From positions 1 to 5,877 of the forward strand of contig JAFQII010000217.1 in the NCBI GenBank assembly GCA_017397605.1: a DNA stretch of 5,877 nt, in the 5' to 3' direction. This document shows positions 1 through 5,675 of the stretch, in pieces. The stretch's first letter is position 1, and every line of letters starts with the position of its first letter. A model generated the notes under the pieces. That model did not search any database, was not told the origin of the DNA, and saw only the letters and a program-made list of their open reading frames with translations. Position numbers and translations under genes: made by a program. The stretch comes from Clostridia bacterium (lineage in GTDB: Bacteria; Bacillota; Clostridia; Oscillospirales; CAG-382).

Positions 1-1286
1 TAATTTATCTTTTGTTGTTGACCTGTGTACTTGCTTCTTGCGGACAGTCTGCCGACGAGTCGGTTACGGAAAGCAGCTTGGTATCTTCGCAATCCTGCAC
101 CGACCGGGAAAGCACTCCGGCGGAAAGTGTAACGGAGGCAAGCTCTGAGGAAGAAAACATTCCCGAAGACTACTCCGCGCCCGATATCGACATCTCGGTT
201 CCCGACGAAACTTCAAGCACAACTCCCGAGGTCGGCGGAACGGCTTTGGAGGGCAAGTACGGCAAGTACACCTTTGTCTCGGAAGAAAACGGCTTGTCCG
301 TTGCGGGCATCTACACTGCCGAGCAGGTAAAAGAATTTGCAGACAAACGCCAAAACGGCGACTGGTTTGCGCTGACAGAAGAAGATTTTCGGTTTTTGCT
401 TGCGGACACGATCAAATTGTTTGAAGAGTACGACCTCATCCGTGTGACTTGTCTTGACGGTACTGTCAAGACCTTTGCGGGCATCGGTTACTACGCGACC
501 GAGGAATACAACAGTCTGTTTAACAAGGTGACTTCCCTGCCCGATCTGTCGTTTAATCTGGACGAGGATGTTTCTGAGGCATTGATCGCGCGCATCAACG
601 TGATGTATCCGCTTGTGTTACGTCAGGAGGAAATTATTTCGTCCGACGGTGCCGGCTACGACATGGGCGGAATGGTCGTATTGGGGTATGAACAACCGCC
701 CGAGGACAGCGAGTACAAAGCGCTCTGCGGCGAAATTGCATACAGCTACACCTTCAGCAAGGTGACAGAAATGCTCAAGAACAATTCCCGCAAGGTGGTC
801 TTTTTTGAAAACGGCATCAACCTGCGCAAGGTCAATGATGTCGAATACGAAGAGAATCTGTTTAACAACTTTATCCCCGGCAAGCCGACCAAGCACGAAT
901 TTGCCACCGAAGGCAAATCTGTTGCGATCGAGCTGTACGACGAAGCCGCCAAGCGTGTCGTCGCGCTTTTGCGCATCACCGACCCCGAACAGCTTGCGGA
1001 GATCGAAAGAATGTGGGTCGAATTGTTTGACAACAGCGGCGACACGGGATTGGATGACAATAAGGGTGTTGACAAATACCGCGTATGCGTGTTCCTCAAC
1101 GGTTTTCCCAACTACTGTTATTCCAGCATCAATCTCAATTCTTTCTTTTACCGCTACGGTGAAAACAACGACGCCTGGTCGACATACGGCAATTTTGAGT
1201 CGGCGATGTTCCATCTTAACGGTTGCGGAAAGATCGGCGACTATCTTGATAAAATCATAGCGGAAACGCTCGGAGAGGTAGCATGA
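1..1286 (+). CDS. Lipoprotein of unknown function, 5' end cut off by the window
   Basis: I do not recognise the family. The frame is open to the left edge with no ATG in view. The first possible start is a TTG at 12, but that would leave a signal peptide with no basic N-terminus, so the true start is probably outside the window. Counting from that TTG, a hydrophobic stretch ends in the lipobox L-A-S-C with the lipidated cysteine at residue 10 (nt 39-41), so the protein should be anchored on the outer face of the membrane. Residues 11-80 form a low-complexity Ser/Glu/Thr/Pro linker. Residues 81-424 look globular, mixed alpha/beta and acidic, with no motif I can name. Its stop overlaps the start of the permease-like gene, so the two are probably translationally coupled and act together, perhaps as the extracellular partner of a transporter (inference). 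Coding status is near certain; function is unknown. Confidence 0.85.
   Translation, partial: IYLLLLTCVLASCGQSADESVTESSLVSSQSCTDRESTPAESVTEASSEEENIPEDYSAPDIDISVPDETSSTTPEVGGTALEGKYGKYTFVSEENGLSVAGIYTAEQVKEFADKRQNGDWFALTEEDFRFLLADTIKLFEEYDLIRVTCLDGTVKTFAGIGYYATEEYNSLFNKVTSLPDLSFNLDEDVSEALIARINVMYPLVLRQEEIISSDGAGYDMGGMVVLGYEQPPEDSEYKALCGEIAYSYTFSKVTEMLKNNSRKVVFFENGINLRKVNDVEYEENLFNNFIPGKPTKHEFATEGKSVAIELYDEAAKRVVALLRITDPEQLAEIERMWVELFDNSGDTGLDDNKGVDKYRVCVFLNGFPNYCYSSINLNSFFYRYGENNDAWSTYGNFESAMFHLNGCGKIGDYLDKIIAETLGEVA
1272..1278 (+). promoter_or_regulatory. Ribosome binding site inside the end of the lipoprotein gene
   Basis: GGAGAGG lies 4 nt before the ATG at 1283 and 7 nt before the in-frame ATG at 1286. 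The ATGATG overlaps the upstream TGA (1284-1286). The better spacing favours the second ATG slightly; the two choices differ by one methionine. Confidence 0.7.
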
Positions 1287-2149
1287 TGTTTGCAAAAAAT
1301 TTTGTTTCGACAATCAAAAATCTGTTGCGTTCCAAGACCTTTTGGATGTGTCTGGTTCTCTATGGGATCATCATTATCTGGGATACCACAAAGCCGCATT
1401 TCGGCAAATTCGATTTTGACCTGATGATGCAGATTCCCGACACCGATCCGAGATATGTATTGACGCAAAAAACGTTTTATAAACTATTGGGCAACACGCC
1501 TGAGCTAATCACAAAATACCTGCATCCGCTGGTGATGATCTTTTTGACCTCGATCATCGTCACGCGTGACTACAACGACCGCTTTTTTGAGATCGAAAAA
1601 GCAAGCGGCATCAAGCCCTCCGTTTACCTGCTGTCGCGTATCACGGCTTTGATTTCCTTGGGATATCTGGTTCTTGTGATTGCAAGCATGGTTTCCGTGC
1701 ACGTCTACGTCGCCACGCGCGGCGGTGTTGACGGCGTTGGGCTTTGGGACTATATCACGGACTCCACCGTGCGTATTCTATGGCTGACATTCTTTAAAGG
1801 ATTGCCGTGCACGATCTTTTTTATCTGTGTGACATATGCCGTCGGTGCACTTGCAAAAAACAGCATTGCCGCAACGATCGTACCGTCGATCTACACCTTT
1901 GCCGTTTATTTTCACGATCTGCAAACGGCGGCAAACAACGGCATTTTGTTGGAGTATCTTTGCCATTATCCGACCAAAGTGATCAACTTCTTCTATTTCT
2001 ACAAGGTTCCGGGAGAAGATCACGAGGAAATGCTCAGAATCTTTGATACATCGTTGGGAGATGTTGCGCTGTGCATCGGCTTTTTGGTCGGTGTTTCGGC
2101 GATCGGCTGTGTCATTTCTTACCTGCGCTTGCGCAAACGTAATACCTGA
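1283..2149 (+). CDS. ABC-2-type permease-like membrane protein
   Basis: This 288-residue protein has about six predicted membrane helices: roughly residues 20-35, 79-95, 119-145, 165-190, 193-211 and 258-281. A basic N-terminus (K5, K12, R16, K18) comes before helix 1. A polar loop of about 45 residues separates helices 1 and 2. After helix 2 comes a charged segment (about 95-118, with RDYNDRFFEIEKASG), placed where ABC-2 permeases carry the cytoplasmic coupling region that contacts the ATPase. The C-terminus is basic (LRLRKR), so it is probably cytoplasmic. The topology and that loop suggest the membrane subunit of an ABC exporter or lipoprotein-associated transporter, but no ATPase is visible in the window and no substrate can be proposed. 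It overlaps the upstream lipoprotein gene and is the last gene before a strong terminator, so it closes an operon. The membrane assignment is firm; the ABC-2 family call is moderate. Confidence 0.8.
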   Translation: MMFAKNFVSTIKNLLRSKTFWMCLVLYGIIIIWDTTKPHFGKFDFDLMMQIPDTDPRYVLTQKTFYKLLGNTPELITKYLHPLVMIFLTSIIVTRDYNDRFFEIEKASGIKPSVYLLSRITALISLGYLVLVIASMVSVHVYVATRGGVDGVGLWDYITDSTVRILWLTFFKGLPCTIFFICVTYAVGALAKNSIAATIVPSIYTFAVYFHDLQTAANNGILLEYLCHYPTKVINFFYFYKVPGEDHEEMLRIFDTSLGDVALCIGFLVGVSAIGCVISYLRLRKRNT

Positions 2150-2159
2150 TCCGACACTG

Positions 2160-2193
2160 TCGGGGAGCAAAATATGCTCCCCGATATTTTTTT
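2160..2193 (+). terminator. Strong intrinsic terminator after the permease-like gene
   Basis: TCGGGGAGCA (2160-2169) pairs perfectly with TGCTCCCCGA (2175-2184) around a 5-nt loop. The stem can extend by a G-U and a T-A pair (2158-2159 with 2185-2186). A run of seven T follows (2187-2193). It begins 10 nt after the stop codon and separates the upstream operon from the lipoprotein array. Confidence 0.93.
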
Positions 2194-2203
2194 GCAAAAA
2201 AAT
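2186..2203 (+). repeat. 18-bp perfect A/T palindrome spanning the terminator tail and promoter upstream tract
   Basis: A single A, seven T, GC, seven A and a final T form an exact palindrome. Its left half is the terminator U-tract. Its right half begins an A/T-rich stretch (2196-2212) directly upstream of the -35 box, placed as an UP element would be. The symmetry may have no function beyond these two roles. Confidence 0.6.
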
Positions 2204-2212
2204 TTTGAAAAT

Positions 2213-2244
2213 TTGACAATTCATTGAGAATTGCCTTTTATAAT
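2213..2244 (+). promoter_or_regulatory. Promoter of the lipoprotein array, with an unusual 20-bp spacer
   Basis: TTGACA at 2213-2218 and TATAAT at 2239-2244 are both perfect sigma-A hexamers, but 20 bp separate them instead of the usual 17. An A/T-rich tract at 2196-2212 could serve as an UP element. A start near 2251 would give an untranslated leader of about 128 nt. If RNA polymerase instead used 17-bp spacing, the -10 would be TTTTAT (2236-2241), which matches 4 of 6 positions. Long spacers with a dyad inside are characteristic of MerR-family-activated promoters. That comparison is an inference, because no MerR gene is in the window. Confidence 0.7.
2217..2233 (+). promoter_or_regulatory. 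Candidate operator: inverted repeat between -35 and -10
   Basis: CAATTC (2217-2222) and GAATTG (2228-2233) are exact inverted repeats separated by ATTGA. They lie within the promoter spacer and touch the last two bases of the -35 box. The position suits either a repressor or a MerR-type activator. The binding protein is unknown. Confidence 0.5.
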
Positions 2245-2250
2245 CGATTG

Positions 2251-2370
2251 CAGAAAACAAGAAAAAGGAGAAAAGTCTGAAAAAACAGTTCGTTTTTTCA
2301 GACGGGTTTTGTGATTTTCTTCACAAAACCCCCGCACAACCGCCCGCACAGCGGGCTACGAAAGGAAAGG
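2251..2370 (+). promoter_or_regulatory. Structured 5' leader with three consecutive hairpins
   Basis: Between the predicted transcription start and the ribosome binding site are three perfect stem-loops. H1 pairs 2275-2286 with 2292-2303 (12 bp, loop AGTTC). H2 pairs 2304-2314 with 2321-2331 (11 bp, 6-nt loop) and abuts H1 directly, so the two could stack. H3 pairs 2342-2347 with 2351-2356 (GCCCGC/GCGGGC, loop ACA). None is followed by a T run on this strand, so they are not ordinary terminators. H3 ends 4 nt before the ribosome binding site AAAGGAAAGG (2361-2370), which stays single-stranded in this model. A second SD-like AAGGAG (2265-2270) lies just before H1 with no standard start codon at a suitable distance. 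I recognise no riboswitch class. mRNA stabilisation, protein or ligand control, or translation enhancement are all possible. Confidence 0.6.
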
Positions 2371-2378
2371 TCATAAGA

Positions 2379-3248
2379 ATGAAAAAAGCATTGTGTTTGT
2401 GTATGATTTTTGTACTCGCGCTCGGCATCTTTGCGGGATGCAAAAAGGACAAGGGACAAAATTTGTACGAAGAAAGCAATTATGACGCTGTCTCGGCTTA
2501 TGTTCCCACGGAAAGCCAAAGCGACATTTCGACGGAAAACAGCATTGTGAGCGCAGATGAGACGGTTGAGGGCGAATTTACGATCAAGGTCAAAAAATAC
2601 GACTTTCAGGGGATCAGTGCGGCGCTGATGAGCGTCAAAAACGGCACGAACAAGAATTACACCGTCACCGTCAAGGGAACTTTTTTGGACAAGGACGGCA
2701 AGGTGCTCCAGACGGAGACGCAGTCGCTGGACCAGTATTACGCGGGATACGAGGGGTATTTTCTGTTTGAGCCGATGATCGCCTTTGACAGCTTTACCTA
2801 TGAGATCGAGACCGAAGAGACGGACGGCCCGTTTTTGGCAAGGTACGTCAAGTTCAAGTACAACGGCTTGGATCTGCGTTATGTCACAATCGACGAATTT
2901 GAACAGCAAGGAGATTTTAGCAAATATCCTTCGGTAAATGCCGATCTGCGGTATGAATATACCGGCAACACACCTGCATCCTTTTATGTGAGATGGGTCA
3001 TCATGAGCGGCGATGGCGAAATCATGGCAATTTGCAGTCATGTCACAAGAGATGAAAAGCCTTGGCACTTTGAAGATGGATGGAGACCTTTTCCGATGTA
3101 TCAGACAACAGATAAGGACTGGGAGTGCCCCGAGGAATGGAACGATTTTACGGCGATTGCTGTTTTGAGAGGTGCCTCTCCGGACGCGAACTATATTTTT
3201 CCCGATCCCAAGATGGACATCGTTTTTAAAATCGAAGGCAGTATGTAA
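2379..3248 (+). CDS. Array lipoprotein 1 (NLYEESN-motif paralogue family)
   Basis: This 289-residue predicted surface lipoprotein has an unknown function. The signal peptide begins MKK and ends F-A-G-C, with the lipidated cysteine at residue 21. Residues 28-43 carry the motif NLYEESNYDxVSAYVP. Residues 44-63 are a Ser/Thr/Glu linker. Residues 65-154 are a conserved beta-rich domain with the pattern VKNGTNKNYTVTV, LDKDGKVL and AGYEGYF. This resembles the FxLYD-type beta-sandwich pattern (asparagine-rich turn, hydrophobic strand, D-x-x-G turn), though only as a similarity by eye. Residues 155-289 form a second region with KYPSV, GEIMAIC, YQTTD and the terminal IEGSM. The ATG at 2379 lies 8 nt after AAAGGAAAGG. 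It is the first gene behind the long-spacer promoter and is followed after 24 nt by its closest paralogue. An N-terminal beta-domain plus anchor suggests a binding or envelope-stress role, which is inference only. Confidence 0.92.
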   Translation: MKKALCLCMIFVLALGIFAGCKKDKGQNLYEESNYDAVSAYVPTESQSDISTENSIVSADETVEGEFTIKVKKYDFQGISAALMSVKNGTNKNYTVTVKGTFLDKDGKVLQTETQSLDQYYAGYEGYFLFEPMIAFDSFTYEIETEETDGPFLARYVKFKYNGLDLRYVTIDEFEQQGDFSKYPSVNADLRYEYTGNTPASFYVRWVIMSGDGEIMAICSHVTRDEKPWHFEDGWRPFPMYQTTDKDWECPEEWNDFTAIAVLRGASPDANYIFPDPKMDIVFKIEGSM

Positions 3249-3260
3249 TAATATTTTTTG

Positions 3261-3268
3261 AAAGGTGA
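3261..3268 (+). promoter_or_regulatory. Ribosome binding site fixing the start of lipoprotein 2
   Basis: AAAGGTGA ends 4 nt before the ATG at 3273. An in-frame TTG at 3258 lies upstream of this site and would put it inside the coding sequence, so the ATG, which begins a normal MKK signal peptide, is preferred. Confidence 0.8.
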
Positions 3269-3272
3269 ACAC

Positions 3273-4130
3273 ATGAAAAAGACAATGATTTTGATGCTCG
3301 TGCTGATTTTGACGCTTTGCGGATGCAAGCAGAACGTCGAAGAGAATCTGTACGAGGAAAGTAACTACGACGTCGTATCGGCGTACGTTCCGAGCGACAC
3401 CTCAGCAGAGCAGTCAACTGCGGAAAGCCAATCGACCGAAGTGGAAGGCGAATTTACGATCAAGGTCAAAACGTATGATTTCCGCGGTAACAACATTGCG
3501 ATCTTAAACGTCAAAAACGGCACGAACAAAAACTACACCGTGACCGTCAAAGGCAGTTATCTGGACGAAAGCGGCAACGTACTGGGGACCGAGACGCAGA
3601 CGCTTGACCAATACTCAGCGGGTTATGAGGGATATTTCTTCTTTGAGCCCGAGATGGCGTTTGCAGACTTTCAATACGAAATCGAGACCGAGGAGTCGGA
3701 CGGGCCGTTTTTGGCAAAAGATCACCGTTTCAGATACGCGGGTCTGATCGAGATGAAACACAATATATGGTCGCTTGCACAGAAAGAGGATTTTACAAAA
3801 TACCCCTCGGTGGTCGCAGATATGCGTTTTGAATACACCAACGAGAGCGAGGCTTCTTTTTGGCTCACGATCGTATATTTTAATGCACAAGGAGAAATCA
3901 TGGCGATCTGTGATGAGGTAAACAGATACGATGAACCTTCGTATTTTGAAGATGAGCTCTGGTGTCCTTTTGATCTTTATCAGACCACGGATCAAAGCTG
4001 GGAGTACGACGGTCAGTGGGATGATCTGAGCGCGATCTGCATCGTAAGAGGCGTTGTTCCCGACAGTGATGAAGTGTGGTGGGATATCCTGCCCAAGAGA
4101 CGAACCCCTATTGAGGGTAGCATGCAATAA
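3273..4130 (+). CDS. Array lipoprotein 2 (NLYEESN-motif paralogue family)
   Basis: This is a 285-residue predicted lipoprotein and the closest paralogue of the gene before it. The signal peptide ends L-C-G-C, with the lipidated cysteine at residue 18. Residues 25-40 hold the NLYEESNYDxVSAYVP motif. Residues 41-57 form a Ser/Thr/Glu/Gln linker that differs in sequence and length from copy 1. The domain at 59-148 aligns without gaps to copy 1 (67 of 90 identical by hand count) and to copy 3 (50 of 90). The C-terminal half keeps KYPSV, GEIMAIC, YFED, YQTTD, VRG and a terminal IEGSMQ, as in copy 1. The 24-nt gap before it holds no terminator, and the next gene starts 11 nt after its stop, so all three are probably one transcript. 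The function is unknown; divergent synonymous codons show an old duplication kept under protein-level selection. Confidence 0.92.
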   Translation: MKKTMILMLVLILTLCGCKQNVEENLYEESNYDVVSAYVPSDTSAEQSTAESQSTEVEGEFTIKVKTYDFRGNNIAILNVKNGTNKNYTVTVKGSYLDESGNVLGTETQTLDQYSAGYEGYFFFEPEMAFADFQYEIETEESDGPFLAKDHRFRYAGLIEMKHNIWSLAQKEDFTKYPSVVADMRFEYTNESEASFWLTIVYFNAQGEIMAICDEVNRYDEPSYFEDELWCPFDLYQTTDQSWEYDGQWDDLSAICIVRGVVPDSDEVWWDILPKRRTPIEGSMQ

Positions 4131-4137
4131 AGGTGAT
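4129..4137 (+). promoter_or_regulatory. Ribosome binding site overlapping the stop of lipoprotein 2
   Basis: AAAGGTGAT overlaps the TAA stop (4128-4130) and lies 4 nt before the ATG at 4142. The GTG at 4133 is part of this site and is therefore rejected as a start. The overlap suggests translational coupling of lipoproteins 2 and 3. Confidence 0.8.
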
Positions 4138-4141
4138 AAAT

Positions 4142-4975
4142 ATGAAAAAACAACTTGTATCGTTGCTCGTTTTGCTCGCCATACTTACTATGGCAGTTGG
4201 TTGCCAAAAAGAAGAAAACCTCTATGAGGAAAGCAATTTTGACAACGTGTCCGCGTACGTTCCCGAAGAGCAGTCGCAAACGAGCGATACCGAATCGCAA
4301 GAACAGCTCACGGGCGAAATCGTTGTCGCTGACAAGATCTACCGCTTCGGCGACAGCAACATCGCCATCGTCACCGTGGAAAACAAAACCAACAAGGATT
4401 ATTCCGTCACCGTCTGCGGCAATTATATGGACGCAGACGGAAACGTAATCGAAACGGAAGAAAAGACGTTTGATCAGTACAGCGCAGGTTACAAGGGGTA
4501 TTTTCTGTTTCAACCGTCGTTTGCGTTTGAGAGATTTTCGTGTACGATCAAGACCGAAAAGGCGGACGGACCGTTTTATGCCAAGGACGTGACACTCAAA
4601 TTCCACGGGTTGGAAGAGAACATGAACTATCATATGGACTGGGATGCATTTGAAGCAGGCGACCATAACAAATATCCGACGTTGGAAGCAAGATTTTCCG
4701 CCGAGTACAGCGGACAGACCGATGAGCTCAAGGTCTGCCTTTTGTGGGTGATGATCGGCGACACGGAGGAAGTCTCCGATATCTTTGTCAAGGTCAACAA
4801 TCCCAAGGTCGGCTTCGGTGAAAGCCACCAAAATGTCCAGATCGTGCAAGCATATGAAGGCGAGCTCATTTATCCCGAGCAATGGCAGGGCGAGATCCGT
4901 GCCATTCCCGTCGTGGAGCTGATTACCACAGATGAGAACGCTGTTTCAGCATGGGCGGTAAAATATCCGGAATAA
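4142..4975 (+). CDS. Array lipoprotein 3 (divergent NLYEESN-motif paralogue)
   Basis: This 277-residue predicted lipoprotein is the most diverged of the three copies. The signal peptide ends A-V-G-C, with the lipidated cysteine at residue 21. The motif at 26-41 has Phe for Tyr (NLYEESNFDxVSAYVP). Residues 42-57 are a Gln/Ser/Glu linker. The domain at 58-147 aligns without gaps to copies 1 and 2 and keeps TNK-Y-VTV, DQYSAGY-GYF and DGPF. The C-terminal half has drifted further: KYP, an EY segment and a P-EQW-AI segment still align, but GEIMAIC, YQTTD, the RG-PD stretch and the IEGSM tail are lost or replaced. This suggests that copies 1 and 2 share a role in that half which copy 3 has given up or changed. 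It ends the array; no terminator follows, so some transcription may continue into the two-component genes. Confidence 0.92.
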   Translation: MKKQLVSLLVLLAILTMAVGCQKEENLYEESNFDNVSAYVPEEQSQTSDTESQEQLTGEIVVADKIYRFGDSNIAIVTVENKTNKDYSVTVCGNYMDADGNVIETEEKTFDQYSAGYKGYFLFQPSFAFERFSCTIKTEKADGPFYAKDVTLKFHGLEENMNYHMDWDAFEAGDHNKYPTLEARFSAEYSGQTDELKVCLLWVMIGDTEEVSDIFVKVNNPKVGFGESHQNVQIVQAYEGELIYPEQWQGEIRAIPVVELITTDENAVSAWAVKYPE

Positions 4976-5004
4976 TTGACATTTAACCGCAGATAGGCTA
5001 TAAT
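4976..5004 (+). promoter_or_regulatory. Perfect-consensus sigma-A promoter of the two-component system
   Basis: TTGACA (4976-4981) and TATAAT (4999-5004) are separated by exactly 17 bp. The -35 box begins on the base after the stop codon of lipoprotein 3. A transcription start near 5011 would leave a leader of only about 17 nt before the ATG at 5028, just long enough for the ribosome binding site. I saw no obvious operator or response-regulator direct repeat next to it. Confidence 0.88.
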
Positions 5005-5013
5005 CAAAACGAA

Positions 5014-5022
5014 AGGCGGTGA
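5014..5022 (+). promoter_or_regulatory. Ribosome binding site that decides the response-regulator start
   Basis: AGGCGGTGA differs from the ideal AGGAGGTGA by one base and ends 5 nt before the ATG at 5028. The in-frame GTG at 5019 lies inside it and would leave a leader of only about 8 nt, so the ATG is the better start. Confidence 0.8.
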
Positions 5023-5027
5023 AAGAG

Positions 5028-5675
5028 ATGGCATATATTTTGGTCGTCGAGGACGAACTGCTGATCAATCAGTTGATCACAGACGGACTGACTTCCGCAG
5101 GGCACTCCTGCGTATCGGCATTTGACGGCGTGCAGGCATTGGACTTTTTGCGCGAGCGCAAGTTTGATCTGATCATTCTCGATGTCATGCTTCCCAAGCT
5201 GTCCGGCTTTGAGGTGATTAAGCACGTCAGCGGCACACCCGTGATCTTTGTCACGGCAAAAAACCGCCTTGACGACAGACTTTGCGGTCTTGACTTGGGC
5301 GCAGAGGATTATATCACCAAGCCTTTTGAGATGCCGGAGCTTTTGGCGCGCGTGCGCGTGGTCTTGCGCAGAGCATCCCGCAACGAACGTTTTTTTGTCG
5401 ATGACCTCACAATTGATTTTGACGCCAAAAAAGTCTACAAGGCGGGCAAAGAGATCAAGCTCACCGCAAAGGAGTTTGGCATACTCGATATGTTTATCAC
5501 CAACAAGAACTGCGTGCTTACCCGAGAGCAGATTCTTGATATCGTATGGTCGTATCATTTTGACGGCGAGACTCTGCACATCATCGACGTGTATATTCAG
5601 CAATTGCGCAAAAAGCTGGGACTGAAGGACAGGATCAAAGCCGTCTACGGCGTTGGCTACAGGTTTGAGATATGA
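5028..5675 (+). CDS. OmpR/PhoB-family response regulator
   Basis: This 215-residue cytoplasmic transcription factor is the output half of a two-component system. The N-terminal receiver domain (about 3-115) has all the family's key residues: the acidic pair E8-D9 (in ILVVEDE), the phosphate-accepting aspartate D52 (in LDVMLP, nt 5181-5183), T76 (in VTA) and K98 (in TKPF). The C-terminal half (about 120-215) is a winged-helix DNA-binding domain of the OmpR type, with LTAKEFGIL, LTREQIL, the DVYIQQLRKKL recognition-helix region and the terminal VYGVGYRFE hairpin. The length is typical. Phosphorylation of D52 by the adjacent kinase should change dimerisation and DNA binding. The start at 5028 follows from the ribosome binding site and from the family's habit of starting just before the first strand. 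Its targets are unknown; the lipoprotein array immediately upstream is a candidate, by position only. Confidence 0.97.
   Translation: MAYILVVEDELLINQLITDGLTSAGHSCVSAFDGVQALDFLRERKFDLIILDVMLPKLSGFEVIKHVSGTPVIFVTAKNRLDDRLCGLDLGAEDYITKPFEMPELLARVRVVLRRASRNERFFVDDLTIDFDAKKVYKAGKEIKLTAKEFGILDMFITNKNCVLTREQILDIVWSYHFDGETLHIIDVYIQQLRKKLGLKDRIKAVYGVGYRFEI

Noticed and set aside
252..269. Tandem duplication of the 9-mer GGCAAGTAC encoding GKY-GKY
   Set aside because: Only two short copies inside a coding sequence; no sign of an expanding repeat or mobile element.
618..1313. Antisense open frame of 231 codons over the first lipoprotein
   Set aside because: It shadows a well-supported sense gene, with a composition unlike a real protein and no start signals.
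2151..2163. CCGACA-C-TGTCGG inverted repeat just before the terminator
   Set aside because: The 1-nt loop is too small for an RNA hairpin and it competes with the much stronger terminator stem. Probably chance.
2275..2303. Hairpin H1 read on the minus strand as a terminator, since T-rich sequence follows it there
   Set aside because: No minus-strand gene ends nearby, and the T-rich stretch is interrupted (TTTTCTCCTTTTT).
2293..2366. Possible pairing of the U-run in H1 (2293-2299) with GAAAGGA of the ribosome binding site (2360-2366) as a switch
   Set aside because: Only 7 pairs including two G-U, far weaker than the 12-bp perfect H1 stem it would have to displace.
3249..3260. T-run between lipoproteins 1 and 2 as a terminator
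   Set aside because: No stem precedes it, so transcription probably continues.
2298..3272. Antisense open frame of 324 codons covering all of lipoprotein 1
   Set aside because: It has no ribosome binding site or promoter of its own and exactly shadows a gene with clear lipoprotein features. It arises because the sense strand rarely uses TTA, CTA and TCA codons.
3615..4882. Antisense open frames over lipoproteins 2 and 3 (3615-4127 and 4013-4882) that resemble the one over lipoprotein 1
   Set aside because: Their mutual similarity only mirrors the sense-strand paralogy. No independent coding signals were seen.
5004..5603. Antisense open frame of 199 codons over the response regulator
   Set aside because: The sense strand encodes a complete receiver plus winged-helix protein with all key residues; this is a reading-frame shadow.
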